Origin: Cunninghamia lanceolata
Taxonomy: Eukaryota > Streptophyta > Pinopsida > Cupressales > Cupressaceae
Assembly: GCA_027924645.1 (NCBI GenBank)
Contig: BSBN01000860.1
Location: 9,486,001-9,550,000, forward strand
Length of the DNA stretch: 64,000 nt
Direction of reading: 5' to 3'
Shown: positions 50,305 to 63,377 of the stretch, piece by piece
Position numbering within the stretch: position 1 is the first letter of the stretch
How the letters are laid out: every line of letters begins with the position of its first letter
Translations under genes and position numbers: made by a program
Notes under the pieces: model-generated
What the model was told of the DNA's origin: nothing
Seen by the model: only the letters and a program-made list of their open reading frames with translations
The model's database searches: none

Positions 50305-51745
50305 AAGCCATGCATGAGGAGATGATGGATTTGGAAAAATGTGACACCTAAGATCTAGTGAGTCTACTAGAGGGAAGGAATCTCATTGGATGCAAGTGGG
50401 TGTTGAAAAAGTTTAGAGTGGATGGTAAGTTAGAACATTACAAAGGAAGATTGGTGTCAAAAGGGTATTCCTATTTAAGAGAGGTAGTTGATTTTGGTGA
50501 AACATTTTATCCCATTGTAAAACTTACTTCTATTACATTCCTACTTTTTATTATTGCTATTATGATTTAGAAGTGGATAAAATGAATGTTAAAACTATTT
50601 TTTTTGCATAGGGATTTTGAAGAGGAGATTTATATGAAACATGGTGATTTTATAATGAAAGAAAAAGAAAATATGGTTTATAGATTGAAATAGTCACCTT
50701 GGATGTGGTATCAAAAGTTTAAAATCTTCACATTACAGCTTTGGTCTATAAGGAGTGAGGCCGATCATTGTGTTCATTTAAAATTGATTAATGATCAATT
50801 ACTAATCATTGTCTTGTATGTTGATGACATGGTTTTCCACAACAAGGCATGCTTAGGGAGATCAAAACTTAGTTTTCAAGTTCTTTTGATATGAAGGATT
50901 TAGGGACTACCAAATATATCTTTGGGATGGAAATAAGTAGATACTGAGTTCACATAAAGCTTTGGTTAGTCAGGATAAGTATGTGGGGACTATTTTGCAA
51001 TGGTTTGCTATGTAAGATTGTAAGCTAATGGTTATTCCTTTACCTATCAATACTAAGTTATCTTTGGATTAGTGTTCCAAGTTAGATGATGATTTTAAGG
51101 ATATGTATAATGTTTCTTATGTTAGTTTCATAGATATCTTGATGCATATAATGGTATGTACTAGATAGGATATAGTCTGGAAGAAATGGGAGTTCTTAGT
51201 AGGTTTATGTGTAACCCTACTAGAGAGTATTGAAATTATGTTAAGAGGGTGAATGAATATTTGTGAGAAACTTTTGATTATTGTTTACTTTTTCATGAGA
51301 CAAATGATGTGGGTAAGATGTTGGATATAGAGAGCTTTGTCAATTTGGATCGACTAGTGATTTCAGTAGAAGGAAGTCCATAAGTAGTTATGTGTTCACT
51401 CTATTTGGAGTTACTATCAATTAGATAAGTAAGAGGAAACCCATGGTTACTTTATCTATGATAGAAGTATAGTATATGGTTGCTACAAATGCTTGTAAGG
51501 AGGCAGTTTGATAACAAAGGTTGTGTTTAGGTATTGGTTTTAATTTAGGAAGGTGAGTATCAATTGTGATAGTTAAAATGTTATCTATTTGGCAAGGAGT
51601 CCCATGTACCATATTCCTACTAAGAATTTCAACTTTTAGTATCACTTTATTTTTGAGATGGTTGAAGATCACAAGTTTATGATATAGAAGGTGAACACTT
51701 TAGATAATTTTTTAGGCTCACACATAGCTAGTGAGCATGGATAAG
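50305..51745 (+). pseudogene. Second copia relic: reverse transcriptase to RNase H
   Basis: Independent of the nested element. Blocks in order: EAMHEEMMDLEK, GRNLIGCKWVLKKFRVDGKL, YKGRLVSKGY, VDFGETFYPIVKLTSI, DFEEEIYMKHGDF, VYRLK, LLIIVLYVDDM (catalytic pair kept, near 50810-50830), FMCNPTREY, and a poor RNase H tail ending in HIASEHG near 51740. Stops and shifts are dense. GTGGGAGAATTTT at 51839-51851 could be the eroded polypurine tract and LTR start. Confidence 0.75.
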
Positions 51746-52630
51746 TTTTGTTGGTGTAGGAAGGATATGGGTCTTGCCTCTTCTTGCACTTAATTCATTA
51801 TATGTTCTCTATTATGTGATTGCAATGTAAAAATTAAGTGGGAGAATTTTAAGATTTAGTGTTCTATTCACTTAGAATCCTATGCATAATGTGGTTGTCT
51901 CCACACATCTAGGAATGGGGTACATGGATGCCCATGAGGGTTTGGTATGCATTATTTAATTATTCTTATTATTGGGGATACTTGGATATTGTTGTAATGA
52001 CATTGAATAAGGAGGTTATGGAAAAAAGTCAATAAGGGGAGTTACAATCATCACTTTGAATGTATTTTCTCTTTCTCTCTCTCTTGGAGTGCTAAGGAGT
52101 TAATTTTTTAAGAGTGGAGAATCTTGTCATAATTTGTGGGTCCCTCAATAGTTAGCATCTTCATCATAGAGAAATAGACTTGGGGAGTGGTTCCTATCAA
52201 GAGTTATGCATTAAAGATGTTTCCTATTCATGATGTCTAACTTAGATTATATGATCAATGCATAATGGGGTGTAGATTTTAGATTTGAGGTCCTTGTTTA
52301 GTGGCAATTAGTTTCATGAAACCACTTGGTGGTTTCCTATTTTCTTCACTCTATATATTGGAAGCATTATATGTATGTTTCATAATGTTATGTAGGTGAA
52401 GTACTGTTATGGTGTCAAAATGCTATTATAAATTAAAGAGTTGAAGTGGATTGTATTTGATGTAATTGATTTTTTTAGATTAATATAAGATCGATGTCTC
52501 TTTGGTCATGGAGTCTCTTCCCAAAAGGGTTTCTCCATGTACATCCCTTGAACATATGTATTATTGTTGATTTTAATTAGCTTCTATATGTGTTTGTCCA
52601 TGTTGTATTTCAAATTTGATGGTTAAACAC
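51746..52630. other. Gene-free stretch, perhaps an eroded copia LTR
   Basis: Follows the polypurine-like tract at 51839. No second LTR copy was found to confirm it. Confidence 0.35.
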
Positions 52631-53885
52631 TGTTATGGAATAGAAAGTGGACACATGCCTTCTTACCTCCTAGTTTAGCTCTTAGGTCCCCGTGATAACA
52701 TTATACATGCAAAATATTCATCGTGATGCAAAATCCCCTGAAACCCATGTCAATTGGGAACTAGGGGCCCATTTTATGCCTTACCCAAGACAAAAAAGGT
52801 TCCTTGGGACTTGGGCGTCCGCACCCAAGTCCTCCCTAATTGGTTAGGGAAAATCTCAATGCATGTCAGCATAGGACCTTTAAAAGGGTCTCTCCTTGTC
52901 GGCTCTCTTGATTTCATTTACGAATGTTAGCAGGAAAGCATATGTAAGTGTGTTTTTGAATTCATTTGTAACCTAGATGGATATAGCAAACTTATGATTT
53001 TGGAGCAAAGAACATTCAAAGCATTCATTGTGTTATTGTTACAGATTTGTGTTTGTGTTGTGTGTGTTGTTGCAGATTTAGAATCATCATCCATCTCCTT
53101 ATGAGTTGAAGGATCTTCATTCTCCTAAGGGCTTCACCTCTGAGGTGATACCATTGTTATTTGAATCATTTCATCATTAGTTTATCTTTAGCCTCTATCC
53201 TACTAGGGTACACACTCTCTATCATACAACGGTGTTGGGAAGCTTGAATGCTCTCCCAAGATTTGACTGAGGCAAGTCCCTAAACACCATAACCCCCAAA
53301 CCCCTTTTCTTCTTATGTGCAGGTTATAGGTGCAAGATCTAGAAAGGTGAAGACACAAGAAGGCTGAGTGACGAAAAGGGTTTGGGGATCTAAAAGTATT
53401 TTTAGAATATTCCTTTGCAGAAGAATTGGGCACCCACCCTATAGTCCTCCTGCTCAAATAGGTACTGAATCTGACATTAGGACACTCTCTGTGACATTTC
53501 TCCAATTCTGAGTTTCTGAAGGTTCAGACTTTCTAGACTTGGGCACTAGCCCCGTAGTCATCTAACTTTCTATCTTTTGGAGTACAGGTTCTAACATCTC
53601 TCTGATCACTCTTGTGAAATTAGTTTCTAAATATCTGCTTCACATCTCCTGTTATGATTAGATATTTACAAATCTAGGGTTTTGTGCATTAGTTGACCTA
53701 GGGTTTGATAAAAGGCCAGATTAAATTTGATCTTTCCATAACACTCTTGAGCACAAGATCTATAGTTGAATCCACCTCCATTTGGTAGTGATTTGGCTTG
53801 GTCTTGTCCTTGAATGTTATTGTGGAGGAGGGTTTGATTTAGTATGCATGCTTGTCTCCTTCATCCCCCTTTTTCATATATAATA
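52631..53885 (+). repeat. 5' LTR of the non-autonomous element
   Basis: 1,255 bp, aligned end to end with 58703-59955. Minus-strand frames at 53203-53505 (and the copy at 59274-59576) are incidental. Confidence 0.93.
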
Positions 53886-54654
53886 TTTTGGTGATCCTGT
53901 AGCATTAAGAATTTGTATCTTAATGAGTGTTGAATTCAAATCTTTCATTCATTCATAGCATACTTATCATTAATAATTGAAAAATATTGCATAAATTTGA
54001 GAAAAGTGGAAAAAATAAGCATTCTAGGCTTGCATAAAGGCATAGTTTTGCATTGTTTTCACTTCACATGATAGAAAGATTTGAATTTCTAATTTTTACA
54101 TCAGATCTGATCCATATTACAGTATACAATCATTTCATGATATTGTACCTTGCATTTGAAGATCTCATTTGGTAGGGTTTTGTTGAAAAAGTTGCATTTT
54201 CCTAAAACCTAGTCAATTTCAAAAGCTAGGGTTTGTAGTCAAAATCTTATTTCAGATTTTTTGTCATCATAAACATTTAAATTCATATCTCACATCAATT
54301 TATATCATGTTTTCATTGATAATTTGAAAAATTTGCATTGTTTCATACCTTGGTTTAAAAAATTCACATGTTTGTAATTACACATTATGTATTTCAACAT
54401 AAGGATTTTGACATCTCTTTAACATTTCTTTGCAAGAAATTTTAAAATTGTCTTTATTATATTTTGTGCAGCACTTTTAAAATCTTTATCACTTCATTTA
54501 TAGTGACACTAGTGTGTTTTTGATCTTTACAAAAAGCTTCAAAAACCCAGTTTCCTTAAACTAGTGTTGTGGTGTACAAAAGTCTCTCATATTGGTGGTA
54601 TAAATGATAAATGAATAGATCTAATTGTACATTGCTATTCCAAGAAATTTTATT

Positions 54655-55860
54655 ATGGCATCTTCATGTCATTTATCTTTGGTATCTTTGCAAGGATATA
54701 TCAAAGATCTTGATTTTAATAGATTCATAACCCTCATGGGTGAGCATCCTTCACTATTAGAAAATCTAACCGAATTCATCTCCATGAATACTCATGAGAA
54801 AGATGATTGTGAAAGTTCCTATTCTTCTATTACTACTATAAATCATGAAAATTCCTTGGATCTACTATCTAAAGTATATGATGATGATGACGATTCTATG
54901 AGTCATCCTACTCTTTCTTTAGTTGAATGTTCAAGCACCTTGGATATCACTAAGGAAGTGAAGACCCTCGATCTTCCTCCTTTGGAAGAATGTTCAAGTA
55001 CTTTGGACATCACTAAGGATGTGGAAACCATGAATAGTTCTCCTTTGGTTGCATGTTCAAACCCCTTGGACATCACTAATGAGAACAATCATCAACAATT
55101 ATTCTAAAAACATTTTACCTTCCCTTCATTCCAATTCTCTCCTTTCAAAAGATGAAGGATTGGTGGATGAAGAAAGGTCTCTCACATTAAATCCTTTAGG
55201 GATGGATGTCGAGATTAATCAATGTACAACAATGTTAACTCAATCATCACTAATAGAATCATCCCACTTGCTAAGAGGATAGTGGATAAGTGTATTAGTG
55301 TTCCTAAACTCATTGTACATGGGGCACCTAATGTGCTTCCTTGCTTCAAACTGGTGATTATGGTTCAAGGTGCTCCAACACCACCTAGACCCCCGGGTTA
55401 CATTCTTAATTTTGTATTAAAACAAATTATTCAAGGAAATCAAGTGTATCAAAATGTGTTGCAACAACCCTATCATAATGTGGTTGCTCACACATACAAT
55501 ATGCAAAATAATAAACAAAGTAAACAACAGTCGAATATTCTGATCACTTTACCAACTTCTCAACCTATGCTTCCTCAACGACCTCGTCTTACTCAAAAAG
55601 GTGGTCAAGATTATGATCTTGTTGAGTAGATTTTTTCTACTCCTACTAAGATCTCTCTCTGGGAACTCATAAAAACATTGCCTACATACCACAAAATGCT
55701 CCAGGAAGCTTTACAAAAGGTGATCATACCACCCGCTGTTAAGCCTAATGATGTAGCATCTTTATTAGATTGTATGCATGCAACAAAAAACATATATTTC
55801 TATTTTGACTACACGAGTTGCCGTCACTTGAAGTTTAAAATCAACATGATCCTCTTATAA
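54655..55860 (+). pseudogene. Gag-like region of the non-autonomous element
   Basis: From ATG 54655 (MASSCHLSLVSLQGYIKDLD) the frame runs to 55107 and includes three copies of a 21-residue repeat (CSSTLDITK...LPPLEE) at about 54928-55080. A shifted frame 55222-55629 has GAPTPPRPPGYI and a Gln/Asn-rich part, then after a TAG comes ISLWELIKTLPTYHKMLQEAL and KPNDVASLLDCMHA, a conserved-looking block before the protease. No zinc knuckle is evident. Function inferred from position only. Confidence 0.55.
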
Positions 55861-55894
55861 TATTTATCACAATAAACAAAAAGTTGATAAAGTG

Positions 55895-56246
55895 AGTTAT
55901 CATTGACAATGGATTGGCTCTTAATGTTTGCAGCATTGATTTGCTACATAAAATTAAGGCTGATACACCTTTAATCAAACCAGATAAAATTAACATCCAT
56001 GGCTTTGATAATGTTGGTAGATAATCCCCGGGTACCATAACTTTACCTATAAAGGTTGGACCCGTGACACTATCTACCCTTTTCCATATCATGCCTGGTA
56101 CACTTTCCTATAATATGATTCTCGGTAGACCGTGGATTCATGCCATGGGGGCAGTTTCGTCTACCCTTCATCGATCAATAAAGTTTATTTATGAAGGTAA
56201 ACTTCACACCATCGAAGCTAATCTAGAGTTGGAAAGTTGTTTATAA
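55895..56246 (+). pseudogene. Retropepsin-like protease of the non-autonomous element
   Basis: Active-site-like IIDNGLALNVCS (DNG in place of DSG/DTG) near 55899-55935, then HKIKADTPLIKPDKI, HGFDN, a TAA at about 56022, and the second half with SYNMILGRPWIHAMGAV and STLHRSIKFIYEGK, the flap-distal pattern of plant gypsy proteases. It ends at TAA 56246. It would cut the gag polyprotein. Confidence 0.75.
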
Positions 56247-56352
56247 ATTGACACACGAAAATAAGTCATTAGTCATAACACTTTGAATAACTTAAAAGTT
56301 GATTCATCAATAACTCTTGCTGCAAATAATGTTGTGCAAGATTCAACATTGA

Positions 56353-57000
56353 ATGCACTTTTTGGTGATGATTGGGGTTCATTATACTTTACTCCCCTTT
56401 ATAAGAGAATATAAACTCAATAACACTAAAAGATCAAAAGTTGCATCGATCTCATCCAAGCAATCTTTGGAACTACCTAAGAAACCTAAAGTTTCTTTAG
56501 TAGAAAACAAAGACAATACTTTCACTTACACTACGGAATATGAGACTTGGAGGCCCCACCTTCCTCTAAAAAGATGGAGTCTCTCTATGGTCGTGGATTT
56601 CAAATCCTTTACAAAAATTGCAACTACGTAGGCAATGGTTGTGGTGTAAACCAATAAGGAATCAAGGTCCCCTTAGAAGCTATTGCACATAACTCTTCTA
56701 CTAGTATTGGATACCATTCTTTGAAGCCCACCAAAGTCTACCATTGTCCTACTCTTAATGATAATACAATATCAACAAGTTCAAGACTAATTATGATATA
56801 TCCTGAGATGATAGACATGGATTGTCTGCTAGGAAATATCTCGTTAAAACAAGTATGTAAATTTCTCCCTCATTTCACCACGCTCGATGTAGCACCTATG
56901 TCGGTTGCTCTCAAGGGTGGCCTCCTCCTAGATATATATGCTGATAGTGTTGTGTTGTGTTTCCCCTATATCATATTAAATGTTGTCTAGGTCTCCTTGG
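56353..57000 (+). pseudogene. Frames after the protease, no reverse transcriptase
   Basis: Two frames (56353-56631 and 56721-56990) separated by stops. They have no RT, RNase H or integrase block; where the RT should begin, the element passes into non-coding DNA. Confidence 0.4.
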
Positions 57001-58702
57001 ATGACCCTTGATACTCTTGTAAGGTCAAGAATACAAAGAGACTGCCTCCATTGTGACACTTCTTCTATTCTCCTTTCTATTATTGCAATTGTTGTGTGAG
57101 GTGCCTTGGGGGCATAACGTTGTGGAGGATGTCTTGGGGGCATCTTCCCACATTGTGTATCTAAGGCACTTTTGTCTCCTCTCTCATTTTTTCGTGATTT
57201 CATTCTTCTATGGCTCTACTAGTCGGTGGATGACGATAACAAATAAAAATTGATAAGGATCATGCATCCCTACAACAAGATTAAAAATGGTCCCAGTCCA
57301 TATATGAAGATGGGGTTAATATGTTACTGATGCTTGACTAATAGAATCACCTCATGTTGTGATGTGATTGTGTATCGTGCTGTGAAATTCTTGTAACAAA
57401 CCTTTGCAATACTCTAAATCTTCCTCTAGGCACCTTGGAATGTTTTGTATCTCACCTTGTAGCTACACTTAGTTCTGAGATACCTGAAGCATAACCTAAT
57501 GGATATACTAGGCTCTGAACTCGCAAGTGTAGCCTTGGTTTGTTTATGTGGTATGTTACCTTATTTATATGCATGAATATTGTTGATGATTAGAATTTGG
57601 TACTAACATGTGTGTTTGTCGAGAACATTCGACAATTACTAGCACATGTCACTTTGGGGCATGGGGTTTGTGAAAGCTCTTGTTCCCTTGCGTGTTTTCA
57701 ACTTTACCTTAAATGTGCTTGATACCGACAAGCGAGATCAACCACTTTAAGGTGGACACATATATTGTGGCTGCTTATGCTTAGATATTATTGGTAAAGT
57801 GTGTTTGTGTATGCTTCCTTTTCACCATAAGGTGTTTGCAGATGCAGGTAGGGTTGTGTACTTTTTTTTTTTTTGTGTATACCTCCTTTTCACTATGAGG
57901 CATAGACTGTGGATGCATGTGGGGTTGTATAGTTTGTACACATGCTTCTTTTTCACCATAATGTGTCTGTAGATGAGGGTGGGGTTGTATTTTGAAAGAC
58001 ATTATACAGAAGGTGGGATTGTGTCTTCCCTTTGAATGGTTGCACATCCTTTTAAAAGTCCTCTATGGAGGCAAGGTTGGATCTTGAGTTATTCACCCTT
58101 AAGCATGTCTTTGGCGGTTGTGGTAGCGTAGCTCAACCATCAGGTGTGTTTGACATGTCTTAGATAGTGGAGTGTAGCGATGAGCTCCTTCCTATTTCCT
58201 GTGTTTGTTGTGTATAAGACGTATAGTGTGTCGACAACATACTATAGGATGCTTGTGTATTCTGTGTGTTTTTCATGTCTTCCTTGCATGTCTTGCATGT
58301 TTTTAGTGGTTTAAAGGCATGTACCAATGAGCTCCCGCCATGTTGTGTGTTTTGTGTGCCTTTGATGGTGGCACGTAGTGATGAGCTCCCCCATCACCTA
58401 GTTAGGGTTATATATATATTTGTTTAATCATGTCTTTCAATGTATTGCATGACTGTGTTAATGTCTTCTCTGTGTATTGCGTGCTTTATTATCTTCTTCA
58501 TGTATTTTCCTTATTGTATTCACTGTGTCTTATATGTCTGTCAAGTGTTTTCTTATGTTTGCCTAAGCTTGGGGGCTAGAAATGGTCCTTCAAACTTAGG
58601 GTGTGTCTTCGCTCTAGTGTTTGATGTGTTTGATTTGGTTTGACTATACTTTAGTGCATGTATTGATTGTAAGATCATACACACATTAAAGTGGGGGCTA
58701 AA
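57001..58702. repeat. Non-coding interior with tandem repeats
   Basis: 57795-57995 has three units of about 60-70 bp around GCTTC(C/T)TTTTCACCATAA, with a 14-base T run near 57866. 58150-58410 has three (A/G)(T/C)GAGCTCC(C/T) words with GTG-rich spacers. The polypurine tract AAAGTGGGGGCTAAA is at 58688-58702. Confidence 0.65.
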
Positions 58703-59955
58703 TGTTATGGAGTAAAAAGTGGACACATGCCTTTTTACCTCCTAGTTTAGCTCCTAGGTCCCCATGATAACATTATATATGCAAAATATTCATCTCGATG
58801 CAAAATCCCTTGAAGCCCATGTTAATTGGGAACTAGAGGCCCATTTGATACCTTACCCGAGACCAAAAGGTGCCTTGGGATTTGGGCGCCTATGCCCAAG
58901 TCCTCCCTGATTGGTCAGGGAAAATCTCAATGCATGTCAGCATAGGACCTTTAGAAGGGTCTCTCCTTGTTGGCTCTCTTGATTTAATTTATGAATGTTA
59001 GTGGGAAAGCATATATAAGTGTGTTTTTGAATACATTTGTAACCTAGATGGATATAGCGAACTTATGATCTTGGAGCAAAGAGCATTCAAAGCATTCGTT
59101 GTGTTATTGTTGCAGATTTGTGTTTATATTGTGTGTGTTGTTGTAGATTTGGAATCATCATCCATCTCCTTATGAGTTGAAGGATCTTCATTCTCCTAAG
59201 GGATTCACCTCTGAGGTGATATCATTATTATTTGAATCATTTCATCATTGGTTTATCTTTAGCCTCCACCCTATTAGGGCACACACTCTCTATCATATAA
59301 TGGTGTTGGGAAGCTTGAATGCTCTATTGAGATTTGACTGAGGCAAGTCCCTAAACACCATAACCCCCAAACCCCTTTTCTTCTTGTGTACAGGTTACAG
59401 GTGCGAGATCTAGAAAGGTGAAGACACAGGAAGGCTAAGTGATGAAAAGGGTTTGGGGATATGAAAGTATTTTCAGAATATTTCTCTGCAAAAGAATTGG
59501 GTGCCCACCCTGTAGTCCTCCTACTTAAAAAGGTACTGAATCTAACATCAGGACACTCTTTGTGACATTTCTCCAATTCTAATTTTCTGAAGGTTCAGAC
59601 TTTCTAGACTTGGGCACCCGCCCTGTAGTCCTCCCACTTTCCAACTTCTAGGGTACAGGGTCTAACATCTTTTGATCACTCTTGTGAAATTAGTTTCTGA
59701 ATATTTTCTCTGCATCTCATGTTATAATCAGATCTTTACAAATCTAGGATTTTGTGCATTAGTTTACCTAGGGTTTGATAAAAGGCCTGATTAAATATAA
59801 TCTTTCCATAGCACTCTTGAGCACAAGATCTGTAGCTGAGTCCAGCTCCATTTGGTAGTGATTTGGCTTGATCTTGTCCTTGAATGTTATTGTGGAGGAG
59901 GGTTTGATTTAGTATGCATGCATGTCTCCTTCATCCCCTTTTTTCATATATAACA
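58703..59955 (+). repeat. 3' LTR of the non-autonomous element
   Basis: 1,253 bp, TGTTATGGAG to TATAACA, followed by AACAC. Confidence 0.93.
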
Positions 59956-59960
59956 AACAC

Positions 59961-62847
59961 ATGTTAATCTAATTAGTTAATTGGATTTGTACACTTTATG
60001 TTTGTGCTTTCACTATATTTGTTTACCTTGTTCTCAACACTCATTATTGTAAACCCACCATCTACTAGTGCACATGCCTTTGATTAATAGAAAAAGATGC
60101 CTTAGCATACAAACCACAATCACATTGCCAATTGTAGCATTATTGCTTGCATGAACACCGTAAAGGCAAAAGGGAAATAATAAGGCACTACCTAAGCTGG
60201 TCACTCTCACCAATTATCAGGTTACCAGTCATCATAATGATATAAAGTCTCTTCTTAAGTTACTTGCCATGAGCAACAACAAGTCAATAGTAGATTAGAA
60301 TAAAAGCAAAGGGTGATAACAAAATCTTAAAGGCAAATACATAGGGCTGCCATGATTGTTATATTTAAAGTTCAAAACAAAGCATATGGGAGTAAACACC
60401 TATAGTGTTAAGGATGCCAACATAAGGGCACACATGAATATATAGGGGAGCACAATTAAAATCTCTGTAGATTAATTCAATGGGGCTCATTGAATTAGTG
60501 TGGATCAATCAAAGCTAAAAAATAACACAAAATTTAGGATTTTGTCAAATATGTAGGTAGGTCCAACACAATTAATGTTATTTTTGAAAAGTAAATGTAA
60601 TGGATTAGATAAATTAGCTCTAGAACCAATGTGGATGAATAAATTTGATGTAGTACATATTTTGAAATCTGATGTAGTACATGAAAACTGATATCATTGC
60701 TCTGTGTACTACCTAAAATCCTATGCAAGAGTATAACTATTTTTAGTTGAATCCATGTCTCTAAGTCTCTTTTGTAGGTGTAGATCTATCCTACAACCTA
60801 CAAATATGATTTGATAAATCTCATACTTCTTTTCCTCAATTTGCTCTATTCTTTGCTCCTTGCTAATCATTAAAGACTTGTGATATTTAGAAATACCTTA
60901 GGGAGGTTGTTGGATCACTAGGAATAGGTTCTCCTAGGTCAACCTACTAGAATGGTCAGCTTTGGTTATACAACTTTGGAAAATGTTGGCAGATAATAGA
61001 CAGGTGTGCAAATGTCCTAAGATGTGAATTTTCATGCAGATAATTTCATTTTAGTGCTCCAATTCATGCATACTATGAATGATCCTTGTATGCTCTAGGA
61101 ATTTGAATGATTATTAGATGATGCTAGGATAATAAGTGAATGTCTTTAAACACCACTACATAGAAATAATCATGCAAAACATGTCTCAAGTTAGATCATG
61201 GCGAGAATGAAATGCTAATGTTAATGCAAGGAATGAATCCCTGGACACAAGGGGCAATATTAAGAACAATAAATAAATAAAGTATGTGAACATATGTAAA
61301 GAAGAATAAGGTAAGGTCAAATAAATAAAAACAAATATAAATAGATAAGAGTAAAATATAGAAAGAAACCCACTATCACACAAAATTACATTATTTATCA
61401 ATATATAATTACATTAAAATATTCCCTTAAAATAAATTTACAACAAAATAAAAATTAACACAATATAGAAATTTCACCATTATGCTCATGCACATTAATT
61501 CAAAATCCTTTACTTGACTAAAGACAACTCTCTTAAATCTAATTCTGTGATTATCAAGGTCCAAGGCTGATGCCCAATGATTCAGGTTGAACCGTGGTAT
61601 TGCATATATATAAAATGATAAAAATAAAGATCTGATCTTTAAAAGTATTCAAAATATGATATTCTTAAAAAAATGTCAAAATAAGATAACCATTACAAAT
61701 AAGAATACCATCCCATTCTCAAAAGTTGCATTTTCAATGCATGGAAGTATTGTCAAATGTAGAATAAGGTTGATCCACAACGTACGAATACATGGAGTTA
61801 TTCAATGGATTGACATGTAAGTTAGAGCCATTCAGAAATTTTCTTTGTTTCTTTTTAAAGTAATTTGCTGTTGATTTTAGTGAAAAATTTGGTGTCCACC
61901 TCATTCTTCCGTCCAATATTGAAGTTCTTCAAGGTGTTTTTAACAGTGATATGTTTCAAACACCTGCATATATACATGTGAACATGGACTTCAAGTAAAA
62001 TTTATAGATGTTTCTGAATGGTGACAAATTATCTTTGGACAGATCTACAAGTTGTAGATTTGCCGTTCTCTCAATGTTGGGCAGAATCACCGAGCAGTTT
62101 TGTTGCATTCTGTAGTGAAAATCAGATATCAATATTGGAACAAAATCTACATTAGAGTAGCTATCGTCCACTATATTAATTTGACAAGTAGAGCCAAGCT
62201 ATTCAAACTTCCTCATTTACATTTATTTTTATCTTTTTCATTCATATTAATTTATGCTTAAAAATATCTTTAAAAATATTTTAGTTTAAATCTTATTATA
62301 AGAAATATATATCTTCAACCTTTAATTTATAGTTATCTATAATTAATAACAAATATGATATGTAATTTAATTTTTTTTTATTTTTTAAAATCTAAAATAT
62401 TGTAATGTTAAAATTTACATGTTTTATAATTTTTCTTTTTATTTTGGGTTCAATTTAGTTACGTTATTTTTTATGTAATGACAAGTGTACGAGTGGTATG
62501 ATATCTACTTAAAGTTAGCACAGAATTAACTTTGATTTTTAATTTTACTCATTTTTTGCATAAGTTTAAATATGCTATGGATTCTTCCTAATGCTAGAAA
62601 CTGTTGGTTTCTGTGCTTCTTTGTTGTTTGTCCTCCACATATACCGTTTAATAAAGTGCAAGTAAGAAAGAGGTGTACTCTTTTGTACACTTTCACTTTT
62701 AATGTAGAAACTGATTCTAATAGCCATTGCTTATATTCCATGTTGACACATTTCAAGGGAATTAGGCAAGATGCTTCATGGTAATAATCACTATGAAGAA
62801 CTACCAATTTCCTCGATAAGCCTTAAACCACCAATTTCACCACTCTA
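59961..62847. other. Gene-free intergenic DNA
   Basis: Strongly AT-rich, especially 61180-61480 and 62210-62470. Short minus-strand frames at 61734-62171 are discussed among rejected items. No RNA gene is seen. Confidence 0.45.
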
Positions 62848-62985
62848 CTTAAATATCATCCACTACAATGGTCAAACAATCAATAGCAATTTTACACTTC
62901 ATTCATAATAAAAAGTGTTAAAATATTTGTCCTATTTTTATTGGCCAAAATTAACCTTTGACTGTTGAAGTGGATGATATTTAAG
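62848..62985. mobile_element. MITE-like inverted-repeat element in the chitinase upstream region
   Basis: Arms of 29 bp: 62848-62876 starts CTTAAATATCATCCACT and 62957-62985 is its inverse with 26 of 29 matches. The whole is 138 bp. No clear target duplication is visible, so superfamily is unknown. Each arm contains a W-box core: GGTCAA (inverse TTGACC) at 62870-62875 and TTGACT at 62958-62963. Confidence 0.7.
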
Positions 62986-63161
62986 AACAGCCCAATTTCA
63001 CTATGTAAGTCAAGAACTTTAGGTAGTCTCTTTTACACTATTCATTTTAGTTGCAGGCCTTAGAAAATGAGGTGCACGTTCATAATGAAACTACAAGTCC
63101 ATTTGGACGGGGGAAACGATAGAATTTCTTTCTAAGTTACGAGTCAAGATAAGTTACGGAG

Positions 63162-63275
63162 TGACGTGCGATTGAGTTGTAACATTTTAAAAAAACATAT
63201 GCTCGAAATAATGGTAGCCGCCTGAAAATGAGGAGCTTATCCTCCACTCGAGACTTGACTCTAAAGCTACGTGAA
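63162..63275 (+). promoter_or_regulatory. Defence-type promoter words upstream of the chitinase
   Basis: TGACG (63162-63166, as-1-like), TTGACT (63255-63260, W-box core) and TACGTG (near 63268-63273, ACGT core). These short words occur by chance too; their clustering within 170 bp of the TATA box is suggestive only. Confidence 0.4.
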
Positions 63276-63329
63276 CGTTACGCAAAAATGTCTCTCACCG
63301 TGTATTATACGTAAGCAGATACTGCCCAT

Positions 63330-63337
63330 TATAAATA
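63330..63337 (+). promoter_or_regulatory. TATA box of the chitinase gene
   Basis: TATAAATA, about 48 bp before the preferred ATG at 63378. Transcription should start near 63360-63367, which puts the upstream ATG at 63348 outside the transcript. Confidence 0.75.
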
Positions 63338-63377
63338 GGGGTAGCAAATGGAGGAGAATAAACACACAATGCAAATC

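Larger units (their letters stand above)
52631..59955 (+). mobile_element. Non-autonomous gypsy-like LTR element, 7.3 kb
   Basis: LTRs 52631-53885 (1,255 bp) and 58703-59955 (1,253 bp) both begin TGTTATGGA; the right one ends TATAACA and the left TATAATA, a C-to-T change. AACAC flanks both ends (52626-52630 and 59956-59960), a perfect target duplication. A polypurine tract AAAGTGGGGGCTAAA precedes the right LTR. The 4.8-kb interior has a gag-like region and a protease-like region but no reverse transcriptase, RNase H or integrase, so movement would need a partner element. LTRs differ at roughly 8-9 percent over the first 480 bp by eye, older than the copia and gypsy elements to the left. Confidence 0.93.

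Noticed and set aside
53203..53505. 100-codon minus-strand frame, also at 59274-59576
   Set aside because: It occurs in both LTRs of one element because they are copies; no protein-family motifs.
61734..62171. Possible leucine-rich-repeat fragment (minus strand, ANLQLVDLSKDNLS)
   Set aside because: Only one LRR-like block; flanking frames do not extend the repeat and have stops. Too little to call.
63348..63377. Upstream chitinase start codons at 63348 and 63369
   Set aside because: 63348 is only 11 bp past the TATA box, before the expected transcription start; 63369 has a poorer context than 63378. The 63369 start cannot be excluded.
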